64,000 nt of DNA from Formosa agariphila KMM 3901. GTDB lineage: Bacteria; Bacteroidota; Bacteroidia; Flavobacteriales; Flavobacteriaceae. The number at the start of each line of letters is the position of its first letter. Within the stretch, counting starts at the first letter, position 1. Shown here in pieces: positions 54,013 to 63,571 of this stretch. Where the stretch lies: assembly GCF_000723205.1 (NCBI RefSeq), contig NZ_HG315671.1:1957351-2021350 (forward strand), given 5' to 3'. Below the pieces are notes generated by a model. That model did no database searches and had not been told where the DNA came from. It worked only from the letters and a program-made list of their open reading frames with translations. The position numbers were made by a program, and so were the translations under genes.

Positions 54013-54354
54013 ATGTCAATATTAAGTTCACTTTTCGGAATAAACACAGCAACAGACGACGCCATTACAGTTTTAAATGCAAATCAATTTAGAACGGCTG
54101 TACAGCATAAAAACGTTCAACTTGTAGATGTTCGTACGGCAAGAGAGTAAGAAACAGGTCACATAAAAAATGCAAAAAACATTGATTTCTTTTCTTCTAA
54201 CTTCACGAATGAAATAAGTAAATTAGACAAGAATAAAGCGATTTATGTGTATTGCAGAAGCGGCGCGCGAAGCAAACAGAGCAGTAAAAAACTATCGGCT
54301 TTAGGTTTTACTGAGATTTACGATTTAAAAAACGGCTTTATGGGCTATAACTAA
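54013..54354 (+). pseudogene. Rhodanese-like gene interrupted by an in-frame stop
   Basis: The frame from ATG 54013 to TAA 54352-54354 encodes a 113-codon rhodanese domain, with the active Cys in YVYCRSGARSK, but codon 46 is TAA (54148-54150) right after LVDVRTARE, where related proteins have an aromatic residue before ETGHI. One substitution would explain it. Rhodanese enzymes transfer sulfane sulfur. A programmed readthrough is unlikely. Its neighbours are also damaged, so decay is the best explanation. Confidence 0.82.
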
Positions 54355-54362
54355 ATTAGGTT

Positions 54363-54943
54363 ATGAAATTTTCTGAAACGTTTTGGAACGAGAAATATAA
54401 AAACAACGACATAGGTTGGGATCTGGGTACAGTCTCGCCGCCCCTAAAATCGTATTTCGATCAACTAACAAATAAAGATTTAAAAATTTTAATTCCTGGT
54501 GGCGGACATGCTCATGAAGCAGAATATTTACACCAAAACGGTTATAAAATGTATATGTTGTGGATGTTTCTAAAATTGCATTAGAACATTTCAAACATCG
54601 TGTACCTACGTTTCCAAAGGCTCATCTCATGCATAAGAACTTTTTTGACTTAGATTTAATTTTCGATTTAATAATTGAACAAACGTTTTTCTGTGCCATA
54701 ACGCCTAGTTTAAGACCCGAATACGCAAAAAAAGTAAATGCATTATTAAAGCCTAAAGGGAAGGTTGTCGGTCTCCTTTTTAATGTGCCCTTACACAAAG
54801 ACCGTCCACCATTTGGCGGACATAGAGCAGAATATTATTCTTATTTTGAAAATAACTTTAATATTAAATTGATGGAATCGTCTTATAATTCTCATCCATC
54901 TAGATCAGGAAAAGAACTATTTTTTAAAATTCAGAAACACTAA
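54363..54943 (+). pseudogene. TPMT-like methyltransferase with a frameshift
   Basis: Two overlapping pieces together read as one SAM-dependent methyltransferase of the thiopurine methyltransferase type. The first (54363-54584) has FWNEKYKNNDIGWDLG, SPPLKSYFDQL and the SAM motif LIPGGGHAHEAEYL. The second, in another frame (from about 54560), continues with DVSKIALEHFKHR and ends FFKIQKH. Adding one A in the run TATAAAATG near 54548 would restore the reading frame as NGYKNVYVVDVS. It begins 8 bp after the rhodanese remnant. Confidence 0.85.
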
Positions 54944-55002
54944 TTGTATTTCTATTTGACTGAAATAGATATACCATACATCCATAAATTTAAGCGCTGT
55001 AA

Positions 55003-55164
55003 TTTTTATTTATTTTAAGCGTTATGCTTACTGTTTACATGAACGAAAATTTGATATGGTTTACCCTATTTATTGGCGTAAACTTAATCCAATTGGCCTT
55101 CACAAAATGGTGTTTATTAGAGATGATTTTAAAGAAATTATGTATAAAATATCACTTTACATAA
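55003..55164 (+). pseudogene. C-terminal remnant of a DUF2892 (YgaP-like) membrane protein
   Basis: After a stop at 55000-55002, the frame reads FLFILSVMLTVYMNEN, then LIWFTLFIGVNLIQLAFTKW and CLLEMILKKLCIK. This matches the last ~45 residues of the DUF2892 membrane protein often paired with rhodanese genes. The first ATG in frame is at 55024. The N-terminus expected upstream is missing or in another frame. The fragment follows the other two damaged genes. Confidence 0.6.
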
Positions 55165-55370
55165 ATCACTTTAAAACACTGTATTTATATAGATTAACAC
55201 ACATTGTAAAAATCAAAAAATTCTTAATATCAAAACGTAGATTAACAAAAAATAGAAATAATTTATACAATAACATAAGATTAGATTTATCTTTAAAATC
55301 AGAATGAAGAGATAATTCGTAATCATCGCTTTTTAACAGATAAAACTCTGAAGATATTCCTTTAAAATCT

Positions 55371-57179
55371 ATGCCTAAAAAGTCTAAAGACACTTCCAGT
55401 ATAAGTTTGTTTCAGCTATTTAAAAAGTTGTTAAACTATATAAAACCTTACAAGTTTTTAGTAATCGGGACACTCGTTTTAACACTTGTTGGAGCATTTC
55501 TTGCTCAAGTGAATGCCTTGGTTTTAAGATACACTGTAGACGAACTTACCGTATTAAAAGACAGTAACAAAACCTTACAGGACGGTGCATCTTTATTGAT
55601 ATTGATTAGTGTGATTTTATTGTCGAAAGAATTGTTTTATGGACTCATTCAATTTGGGCAAAAGTATTATGGCGAAAAAATGAAAATCTATATCTCACGG
55701 GATTTTGCGCAACAAGTGGTCGATAAAATACTGACTTATAAAATGGCATTTTACAGCTCGTCTGAGAATGAAAGCGGAAAATTACAAACCCGAATTGATT
55801 TAGGGGTTTCTAGTTTAACCCAATTAATAAAGAATTTTTTCATCGATATACTGCCGCTATTTACAACGGCAATTATAGCGCTATTTTTCATGTTTCAAGC
55901 CAATGTTTACGTGGGGTTAGTCAGTCTAGGTATTATTCCTATTTTCTTTTACATAAGCAGTTTACAAGCAAAAAAACTTCATGGTTTTAGACGTAAAATG
56001 AGAGGTTTTAGAGAAGCGAGAAACAATGGTATTATTGATTTAATAAATTCTATAACCGTTATAAAATCGTTTACCAGAGAAGATTTAGAAAGCAAAAAAC
56101 ACCAAGCCATACAACTTGATATGACAGAAAACCAAATGAAAACGCGACAGTTAAGTTTTTTATTTGATAGTGTTAAAACCTTTATCGAACAATTTGGGGT
56201 TGTAATAATTATTGTATTAACCGCATACTTTGTATTAAATGGCAGCATGAGTATTGGCGCCATCATGTTTCATATTTTATTGTTTAATAATGTCTCTGCT
56301 CCTATTCGTCAATTACATAGAATTTATGATGAAGTGAATGATGCCTTGATTTATTCCGAAGCATTTTTCGACATTTTAGATGCTGATGAAACTGAATCTA
56401 CCGGAACCTATAGTCCTGAAAAGGTAATTGGAAATTTTGAGATAAAACATGTAGATTTTGCGTATCCAAATGGTACCAGTGCTTTAACCGATGTATCTAT
56501 GACTATTAAACCCAATACCATAAATGCATTAGTCGGATTAAGTGGTGCGGGAAAGAGTACTGTAGTTAATTTATTGGATAAATTTTATGCACCATCCGCT
56601 GGAATCATATATTTAGATGGTGTCGACTTGCAAGAATACGACACACTTTGGTTGAGAGACCACATCGGTTTAGTCTTACAGAAAAACCATATTTTCAATG
56701 GTACTATAGCCGAAAACATTTTATATGGAAAAGAACATGCTACACACGAAGAAATAGTGGAAGCAGCCAAAAAAGCCCATATCCACGAACAGATTATAGA
56801 ATTACCAGATGGCTACAATTCTAAGGCGACTTTATTATCTGGCGGACAAAAACAACGTGTTTCTATTGCACGCTTATTTCTAAAAAATCCACCTATTATT
56901 TTTCTTGACGAACCCACGGCAAGCTTAGATGCCATTTCGACAGAACAAATTAAGAAAAGTTTAGATTCAATAAAAAAAGGACGCACTGTGATTATAATAT
57001 CTCATAGTATATCACAAATTATAGATGCCGAAAATGTAATTGTCATGGAAAAAGGAAAGGTTATAGAACAAGGCACTCATGAGGATTTATACGATAATGA
57101 AAGTGTGTATTACGATATCTTTAATGCCATGGCCAATAGTCTTAACCTCAACAAAATTACCGATACTATGCATGATTAA
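55371..57179 (+). CDS. ABC exporter, fused permease and ATPase
   Basis: The protein is 602 aa. Six membrane segments fill residues ~20-310, then the ATPase domain: Walker A GLSGAGKSTVVNL near 390, Q-loop VLQKNHIFNGT, signature LLSGGQKQRVSIARLF near 489, Walker B IIFLDEPTASLD. This half-transporter type (MsbA/BmrA-like) acts as a homodimer exporting lipids, peptides or drugs. Substrate unknown. It is preceded by a 206-bp region without any obvious feature. Confidence 0.93.
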   Translation: MPKKSKDTSSISLFQLFKKLLNYIKPYKFLVIGTLVLTLVGAFLAQVNALVLRYTVDELTVLKDSNKTLQDGASLLILISVILLSKELFYGLIQFGQKYYGEKMKIYISRDFAQQVVDKILTYKMAFYSSSENESGKLQTRIDLGVSSLTQLIKNFFIDILPLFTTAIIALFFMFQANVYVGLVSLGIIPIFFYISSLQAKKLHGFRRKMRGFREARNNGIIDLINSITVIKSFTREDLESKKHQAIQLDMTENQMKTRQLSFLFDSVKTFIEQFGVVIIIVLTAYFVLNGSMSIGAIMFHILLFNNVSAPIRQLHRIYDEVNDALIYSEAFFDILDADETESTGTYSPEKVIGNFEIKHVDFAYPNGTSALTDVSMTIKPNTINALVGLSGAGKSTVVNLLDKFYAPSAGIIYLDGVDLQEYDTLWLRDHIGLVLQKNHIFNGTIAENILYGKEHATHEEIVEAAKKAHIHEQIIELPDGYNSKATLLSGGQKQRVSIARLFLKNPPIIFLDEPTASLDAISTEQIKKSLDSIKKGRTVIIISHSISQIIDAENVIVMEKGKVIEQGTHEDLYDNESVYYDIFNAMANSLNLNKITDTMHD

Positions 57180-57361
57180 CCTACGCTATATTTTTTATAT
57201 TTGTAAAAATTTAAAACTCATCATAATACATATATAATCCATAAAAAATAGTGCGGTTATTGTTTCAACATCTCGTTAAATAAAAAAACTCACACCACAA
57301 TATAAACACTACAGGTATTTCTACTAAAAATCTTAAAACGTTACCTCACTGAGATTACAAC

Positions 57362-57421
57362 ATGTATAACCTTAAAAATAAGGCTTCTGAATACTATGTT
57401 ATGCCTCAAAATATAAAATGA
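57362..57421 (+). other. Short uORF overlapping the membrane-pair start (19 codons)
   Basis: ATG at 57362 opens a 19-codon frame ending at TGA 57419-57421, which overlaps the ATG of the next gene as ATGA. It might be a leader peptide, but no family or bias supports it. Confidence 0.25.
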
Positions 57422-58032
57422 AAAATAAAGATAAAACTCCAAAGACAAAAACCATTCAGAAAACACACAAAGCAGTACAAGTGTTTTCGAAATTGGCCAT
57501 CATGGGTGTATTAACTATATTTTCTATAATGATGGTTTTAGAAAAATACGAAACACAAGCTGTTCATTCAGGGATTATTATTTTAGTCATTACCGGCATC
57601 ATGTGGTTAGGGTATAAATATTTAGATCTTCATCAAGACGATTATACTTACGAAGAACTTTTAGTCGTTATCTGGGTACCTATTGGAGCGATTGTATGTT
57701 ATGCCTTAAATATGTATGCTAATTTAGGAGGAGTATTATCTACTGCAATCACTGGTACGGCTGCGTCTTTTATTCCGCTATTAAATAAAAAATCTGAATA
57801 TTTAAAGAAACTTCCTCCAGCTATATATTGTGGCTCGTTTGTAGGCATGTCTAGTGTAGAAATTGCTCCTTCAATTAATTTTGTTATCGTAGCAGGAATC
57901 TTAGCCGGTGGTTTTTTACTGTTATCTAAAAACATTTTCATGGGTATTGGTGGTAAACTTGGTATGGTTGCTTTTGGCGGTGTGCTTATGGTATCTTTTG
58001 TATATTGGTGTTATGTATGGTTGGGATTATGA
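57418..58032 (+). CDS. Membrane protein of unknown family, paralogue A of a pair
   Basis: The protein is 204 aa, with five to six hydrophobic segments. The last third contains CGSFVGMSS (about 139-146) and KNIFMGIGGKLGMVAFGG (about 171-188). The same two blocks, FVGM and GGALGTSA, recur in the next gene, so the two proteins are paralogues. The ATG of gene 2 overlaps the TGA of this gene (ATGA). No family recognised by eye. A two-subunit membrane transporter is a guess. Confidence 0.8.
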   Translation: MKNKDKTPKTKTIQKTHKAVQVFSKLAIMGVLTIFSIMMVLEKYETQAVHSGIIILVITGIMWLGYKYLDLHQDDYTYEELLVVIWVPIGAIVCYALNMYANLGGVLSTAITGTAASFIPLLNKKSEYLKKLPPAIYCGSFVGMSSVEIAPSINFVIVAGILAGGFLLLSKNIFMGIGGKLGMVAFGGVLMVSFVYWCYVWLGL

Positions 58033-58469
58033 ACAGTTTAATTATAATTTTAACCGGAGTCTTGGGTGCCACCTCAACCTTTTACGTAAACGAAAATCTA
58101 AAGCAAGGAGCCGTTAGAGCTTCAGCCTTGTTATCTTTACTGGTTAGTTTATTTTTTTATTGCTTTCCAGACCTTTTAAATCCATATTTAACACAAAACA
58201 TCCCGACAGCTTTTATTGGAGCTTCTTTTGTTGGTATGGTATCTTCTAAAGCCATATCGCATTACAGCTGGTTAATAATTGCTGGTATTATATTCAGTAT
58301 TATTTATATTAATAAAAGTTTGTTTTTTAGAGGTTATGGAGGCGCACTAGGAACTTCTGCTTTTATAGCCATTTTAGCAACTATGGCTATACCCGTGGTG
58401 TTTTCAAAAAAGAAAAAAATCACCAACGGATTTCTAATTTTCAGAAAATGGTTGTTTAGAGATAAGTAA
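58029..58469 (+). CDS. Membrane protein of unknown family, paralogue B of a pair
   Basis: The frame opens at 58005, but the ATG at 58029 overlaps the previous stop (ATGA) and is the best start: 146 aa. It has about four hydrophobic segments. IGASFVGMVSS (64-73) and LFFRGYGGALGTSA (98-111) match the blocks of paralogue A. It is shorter, lacking the extra N-terminal ~75 residues of A. The two probably form one hetero-oligomeric membrane complex. Confidence 0.8.
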   Translation: MNSLIIILTGVLGATSTFYVNENLKQGAVRASALLSLLVSLFFYCFPDLLNPYLTQNIPTAFIGASFVGMVSSKAISHYSWLIIAGIIFSIIYINKSLFFRGYGGALGTSAFIAILATMAIPVVFSKKKKITNGFLIFRKWLFRDK

Positions 58470-58576
58470 ATCTACAATCTCACAAATCCAAAAATTGCAG
58501 TCTTACTTTAGTAACTATTTCCCTACACTGTTACAATTGATTATATTTGAATTCTCACATCACTTAATTCAAATAC

Positions 58577-60955
58577 ATGCATAAAAAAATTCTCCTAGGC
58601 CTAATCGTATTAGGCAGCTTCTTCTATTCTAAAGCACAAAACAATAATACCTCCACACTTAGCATTAAACAAATAATGCAAGGCGATGATTATATTGGTC
58701 ATTTACCATCAGGCGCACATTGGTCTGAAAATGGTAATACAATTTACTTCAACTGGAATCCTGAAAAAGCCTTTAGCGATTCTCTATATGCTTTTAATAC
58801 CCATACAAAAGATATTAAGAAAGTTGATTTTGAAACGGCCTATCATTTACCTGCGGCTCGTGGAACCTATAATACCAACAAGACCAAAAAAATATACAGC
58901 AAACATGGCGATGTGTTTTTAATGGATATTGCTTCAGAAAAAATTACTCAAATTACAAATACAAAAGCAACAGAACGCAATGTTCATTTTACACATAATG
59001 AGCAACAAATTGCATATGTGCTAAATGATAATCTTTATACTTGGGATATAAGCTCGGGTGTAACAAAACAGCTAACCGACTTCACAAATAAAAAAGTTAA
59101 AGATGACAAACGAAGTGATAAAGATGAATGGCTGTATCAAGATCAGTTGGGACTATTTGAAGTTTTAAAAACACGTAAAGCAAAACAAGACCAAAAAGAG
59201 CACTTTAATGATAAAGAAGATTTAAACAAGCCACTTCCTATATATGTAAAAGGAAAATCTGTATACAACCAGCAAGTAAGTCCGAACGGTAAATACGTTA
59301 CTTATCTCACGGTTAAACGAGAAGATAATAAAGGCACCATTACACCGCATTATGTTACAGAGTCGGGATATACCGAAGACCAAAACACACGTTCTAAAGT
59401 TGGGGATACGCCAGACACCTATGAATTATATATATATGATATTGCCAATAGAAAGACCTATCCTGTAGTATTAGATAATTTAGAAGGCCTAGATTACATT
59501 CCAGAATACACCAAAGCGTATCCCGACAAAGACTATAAAAACGACAATAGAATTGGTTACATAAGCGGCCCCATTTGGAATGCAGATGGTTCTAAAGCCG
59601 TATTAGACATAAATGCTAACGATTATAAAGACCGCTGGATTGTTTTATTACACGCAGAAGATGGAACTGTAACCCATTTAGATCATCAGCATAATGCGGC
59701 ATGGATTGCAGGACCTGGAATTGGTGGATATCGTGGTGGTGCTTTAGGTTGGATGCCAGATCAGAAAAGCATTTGGTATCAATCGGAAGCTTCTGGATAT
59801 TCGCATTTATACACTTTAAATACGTCATCTAAAAAAGCAAAAGCACTGACTTCTGGAAATTTCGAAATTTATAATCCTTTTATTTCTAACGATAAAAAGC
59901 ATTGGTATTTAACAGCCAATAAAAATCATCCTGGAGACCGTCAGTTTTATAGTATGCCTATTAACGGTGGTCAACTTAAACAACTCACTACTGATGTTGG
60001 AGGAAACGATGTAACGCTTTCTCCAGATGAGACCCAAATGGCCATTCTCTACTCTTATTCGAATAAACCTACAGAATTATTTTTGAAAGACAATCCTCTA
60101 TTTAGTAAAACAAATTCTAAAGCCACACAACTCACCCATTCCACTACCGATGCATTTAACACTTACAACTGGAGAGCAGCAGAAGTCATTACCTTTAAGG
60201 CAGAAGATGGTGCAGAAGTACATGCAAGGCTATATAATCCGTCGCCTGATGTAAAAAACAAAGCTGCGGCTATTTTTGTACATGGCGCTGGATATCTTCA
60301 AAACGCTCATAAATGGTGGAGTTCATACTTCCGTGAATATATGTTTCATAATTTATTAGTAGATAATGGATATACAGTTTTAGATATCGATTACCGCGGT
60401 AGTGCAGGATATGGTAGTGAATGGCGAACAGGAATATACCGCCATATGGGAGGAAAAGATTTGAGTGATCAAGTGGATGGTGCCCAATATTTAATAAATG
60501 AACTTGGAATTGATAAAAATAAAGTTGGAATCTACGGTGGTTCTTATGGCGGATTTATAACGTTAATGGGTATGTTTAACGAAGCTGATACGTTTAAAGC
60601 CGGTGCTGCAATCCGTTCTGTTGGAGATTGGGCTGCTTATAACCACGGGTATACTGCTCGTATATTAAATACACCTGTAACAGATAGTCTAGCGTATAGA
60701 AGAAGTTCTCCTATTTATTTTGCAGATGGCTTAAAAGGAGATTTATTAATTCTTCATGGTATGGTAGATGACAATGTTCATTTTCAAGACATGGTACGTT
60801 TATCGCAACGTTTAATTGAATTAGAAAAAACAAATTGGGAAATGGCCGTATATCCTGTAGAGCGTCATGGTTTTGTAGAGCCTAGTAGTTGGATAGACGA
60901 ATACAGTAGAATATTCAAACTATTCAATACAAGTTTATTGGGACTGAAAGATTAG
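58577..60955 (+). CDS. S9 family peptidase (dipeptidyl peptidase IV type)
   Basis: The protein is 792 aa with a signal peptide ending KAQ (about residue 20). The N-terminal half is a beta-propeller of WD-like repeats; the C-terminal half is an alpha/beta hydrolase with catalytic Ser in GGSYGGFITL near 657, Asp in MVDDNVHFQ near 730 and His in VERHGFVEP near 764. It releases dipeptides or short peptides from proteins in the periplasm. Single gene, own terminator region downstream. Confidence 0.95.
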   Translation: MHKKILLGLIVLGSFFYSKAQNNNTSTLSIKQIMQGDDYIGHLPSGAHWSENGNTIYFNWNPEKAFSDSLYAFNTHTKDIKKVDFETAYHLPAARGTYNTNKTKKIYSKHGDVFLMDIASEKITQITNTKATERNVHFTHNEQQIAYVLNDNLYTWDISSGVTKQLTDFTNKKVKDDKRSDKDEWLYQDQLGLFEVLKTRKAKQDQKEHFNDKEDLNKPLPIYVKGKSVYNQQVSPNGKYVTYLTVKREDNKGTITPHYVTESGYTEDQNTRSKVGDTPDTYELYIYDIANRKTYPVVLDNLEGLDYIPEYTKAYPDKDYKNDNRIGYISGPIWNADGSKAVLDINANDYKDRWIVLLHAEDGTVTHLDHQHNAAWIAGPGIGGYRGGALGWMPDQKSIWYQSEASGYSHLYTLNTSSKKAKALTSGNFEIYNPFISNDKKHWYLTANKNHPGDRQFYSMPINGGQLKQLTTDVGGNDVTLSPDETQMAILYSYSNKPTELFLKDNPLFSKTNSKATQLTHSTTDAFNTYNWRAAEVITFKAEDGAEVHARLYNPSPDVKNKAAAIFVHGAGYLQNAHKWWSSYFREYMFHNLLVDNGYTVLDIDYRGSAGYGSEWRTGIYRHMGGKDLSDQVDGAQYLINELGIDKNKVGIYGGSYGGFITLMGMFNEADTFKAGAAIRSVGDWAAYNHGYTARILNTPVTDSLAYRRSSPIYFADGLKGDLLILHGMVDDNVHFQDMVRLSQRLIELEKTNWEMAVYPVERHGFVEPSSWIDEYSRIFKLFNTSLLGLKD

Positions 60956-60976
60956 GTCCATTTATCCCTCATAAAA

Positions 60977-61027
60977 AAAACGATTCAAATCAAGTCTCTT
61001 TAAAACACACTTGACTTGAATCGTTTT
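60977..61027. terminator. Bidirectional terminator after the S9 gene
   Basis: A 12-bp stem (AAAACGATTCAA / TTGAATCGTTTT) is extended by a 6-bp inner stem TCAAGT / ACTTGA after one mismatch, between the S9 peptidase gene (+) and the convergent ASST-like gene (-). Confidence 0.85.
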
Positions 61028-61051
61028 ATTTTTTATTCACTTTGAAGTTAA

Positions 61052-62085
61052 CTAATAACTAGAGTCCTTACGCACTTTAAAAATTTCAGACTTTTTATTT
61101 GTAGTTTGTGGCGTAAAATCCCAAACCTCATCGTCTGTTCTGTAACCTCTATAAAACGTCCTTCTACTCCAGAACAGATTAAGGTATGCCCAGACTCCAA
61201 TCGCTGTGCTCCCGAAATATGGTCGGAATAAAAAGTGTTTGAATACGACCAAACCACTTCATCAGTCAGCGTGATTTCTAAAACCGCAGATGTATTGGTA
61301 CCGGCTTCATTATTAAAAACAAGGAGGTTTCCATTATCTAAAAAAGTCGCATCATGCTGTCCCGATAAAGCCCCAGAAGCCGTAATAGTTTGCGTAATGC
61401 TTTTACTGTCTTTATTTACAACATATAATGTATTCTGACCTCTTGAACTTATAAGAATGTTCCCATCTTTATAGTCAACCGAATTAAAATGTAAATAGTC
61501 TGCTTTGTTGGTGTTATTAGGAACAATGTTTCCGTCGTCCATTGCACTCCATTCCCAAAGTACAGCGTTATCCGTTTTATCGATTATAACCACAACTTCG
61601 TTCCAATAATCCGAATTATTATATTCGCGAAGTTGCCAAGTTAGTGCAATGATAGTGGTATCATCTATTTGTTTAAAATCATGATGAAACGTTGCTTCGT
61701 CGCTAGTTCTTTCAATAGACCAAATCACTTGACTGTCGTCGTCTAATTCTTCAATTCTTCCGGCAACTAAACCACCTGTAGCGAATGAACTATTATTTAC
61801 AAGTGGGGATTTAGCCATACGTAATAAAGTATTGTTTTCCGACAAATAACTACCTCCTGAAGATGTGTATTCTGACGACCATGTTTTTACATCTACTCCC
61901 AAAGAATCGATAAGATGCGTTGTACTGTCTCCAATATAGGAAAACAACACATAACCGTCTGTTATACTCGATGATGATTCCGTATCAATTTCCGTTTCTG
62001 TAGGTCCTACCTCATCCGATTCGCAGGCGCTCACTAAAAACAGCAATACAAGTAGTAATGATATATTAAGGTAGTTGATTTTCAT
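61052..62085 (-). pseudogene. Arylsulfotransferase-like lipoprotein with a late frameshift
   Basis: The frame from ATG 62085 begins with a lipoprotein signal (FLVSACESD, Cys21) and reads as a beta-propeller of the arylsulfotransferase type: FHHDFKQIDDTTIIALTW, YLHFNSVDYKDGNILISSRG, QHDATFLDNGNLLVFNN and AQRLESGHTLICSG. Near 61135-61140 the frame changes: the 345-aa frame goes off into unrelated sequence, while another frame continues as TDDEVWDFTPQTTNKK...VRKDSSY, a plausible end. One added A in GAACAG would join them. The last ~28 residues are displaced. It could be a sequence error or a real mutation. Confidence 0.8.
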
Positions 62086-62190
62086 TGGTATCTTTTTTAA
62101 AATGTTTTATTATTAAGTACTGTTGATGTTAATATATTCCTGAATCACTTACTAACATTCTCTTGAGGTAAATCAAGTTTTGATATCCTA

Positions 62191-63429
62191 TTAATTCGTG
62201 TCTCTCACACATCTTATAAAGTTATACACCTTTCGAATATCGCCTTGCGGACCAAAGGTATCGGGAAAATTATCTGTACTACCCGCTTTAGGGTCGTTAC
62301 GCTGTGCTCCTGCTCCATGTACATCTAATAACTGACCGTTCATTAAGCCTTCGGCTTCTCCAAAACAAAAATAGACCGCATCGGTATAAGGCGTTGGTCC
62401 GTCTTGCAAAGGAGAACTTGACCAATAGTAACCGTATTGCCCAGGATTACCGTTATAATCTAAAATTGATGTGCAGGTAAATAAGGGGGCTATCGCAGGA
62501 GAATTTGTGGTTTGTGGCGAACGTGTATAATCTACTATACTTTGTAGTTCTTTGGCATTTGGCATTCTCCAGTCGCTGTGACCTCCAAGCGTTAATGATT
62601 CGGCATAGGCTAAGGCATGTTCCCAGTCATAGTTTTCTCCATTATCGGCTTGTTGCCACATTAAGCCTGTAGCGTGGTCTGTAATTGTTCCATTACCATT
62701 ATCTGTAAAATCGTTTTCCCCATAAGCTGTATTTCCTCTTACCATTCTAAAGTACATGGTATTTGGTGCTCCAGTAGCAGGACTGTATTTAGGATAACTT
62801 TTCAAGCGTCCGTCGACAAAATTAAACCCAAAAACGGCTTCATCTCCATTCATTACGCGTCCAACATATTCTGTGATTGACCATGTTTGTCCGTCAATTT
62901 CTCGTTCACCAATAGATTCGTCACCAATAGGCTGGTCGAAATAATCGACATCGATAAACATATCTACAGCATCATCTCCGAAACAACGACCGGTAAAATT
63001 AGATAGCGAATACAATTCTTTAATTGTAGGAATTCTCCAATCTGAATAACCTCCTAAATTGAACGTTTCAACAAATGCAACAGCATCGGCGTACGACATT
63101 TTATCGCCCATATTTTGTTGCCATATTAATCCCGTAACATTATCGGTCACTGTACCATCGCCGTTATCTGTATACGATGGCTGATTCCCCATATATGTAG
63201 CATCTTGTCCATAAAAAGCATCGCCAACACCTGATGCCGTAATTATGGCATCGTTATCATAAAAATCTAATACACCCGTATCTACAATCTCGTAACTCAA
63301 CCCTGTAAATCCGATTTCTCCTCCGCCGTCTTCGCCATTATCAGCAGTATCGATAGTATCGTCTCCACAAGACATTATAGAGCATACAGCAAGTAAACTG
63401 AATGTTGTTTTTAAATATTCAAAATTCAT
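62191..63429 (-). CDS. DUF1566 (Lcl C-terminal) lipoprotein, two repeats
   Basis: The protein is 412 aa with a lipoprotein signal (SIMSCGDD, Cys21). It contains two copies of the DUF1566/Lcl domain: the first at about 85-235 (DNGDGTVTDNVTGLIWQQ, GGYSDWRIPTIKEL), the second at about 240-410 (DNGNGTITDHATGLMWQQ, GGHSDWRMPNAKEL) ending FIRCVRDTN. Such lectin-like C-type folds are surface exposed and may bind sugars or proteins. It sits downstream of another DUF1566 gene, so the two may form an operon. Confidence 0.9.
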   Translation of the reverse strand: MNFEYLKTTFSLLAVCSIMSCGDDTIDTADNGEDGGGEIGFTGLSYEIVDTGVLDFYDNDAIITASGVGDAFYGQDATYMGNQPSYTDNGDGTVTDNVTGLIWQQNMGDKMSYADAVAFVETFNLGGYSDWRIPTIKELYSLSNFTGRCFGDDAVDMFIDVDYFDQPIGDESIGEREIDGQTWSITEYVGRVMNGDEAVFGFNFVDGRLKSYPKYSPATGAPNTMYFRMVRGNTAYGENDFTDNGNGTITDHATGLMWQQADNGENYDWEHALAYAESLTLGGHSDWRMPNAKELQSIVDYTRSPQTTNSPAIAPLFTCTSILDYNGNPGQYGYYWSSSPLQDGPTPYTDAVYFCFGEAEGLMNGQLLDVHGAGAQRNDPKAGSTDNFPDTFGPQGDIRKVYNFIRCVRDTN

Positions 63430-63571
63430 TTTGTTTTGTTTTTTGGTATTGATAAATTAAAGGTCTTTAATACCCAAGTTTAATGAAAACGCTATCAATA
63501 GAATCGTGCATTGAATCAATGAAAAAAGAATCAGACTAACCCGCTTCATCTTAGATAAGCGTTAGCAAAAT

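Noticed and set aside
54148-54150. Reading the TAA in the rhodanese gene as a recoded codon
   Set aside because: TAA is not used for selenocysteine or pyrrolysine, and no recoding structure is visible; the neighbouring genes are also damaged, so a null mutation is simpler.
54363-54943. Programmed frameshift in the methyltransferase
   Set aside because: The slip site is only a short A run (AAAA) without a downstream stem or stop arrangement typical of programmed shifting.
55056-55307. An 83-codon ORF (MVYPIYWRK...)
   Set aside because: It overlaps the DUF2892-like remnant in another frame, is rich in rare residue patterns (Ile/Lys/Asn/Tyr runs), and has no recognised motif. The DUF2892-like frame explains the sequence better.
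57362-57421. A regulatory leader peptide for the membrane pair
   Set aside because: The 19-codon frame overlaps the next ATG as ATGA, but without conservation data or a codon run this could be chance; kept only as a low-confidence feature.
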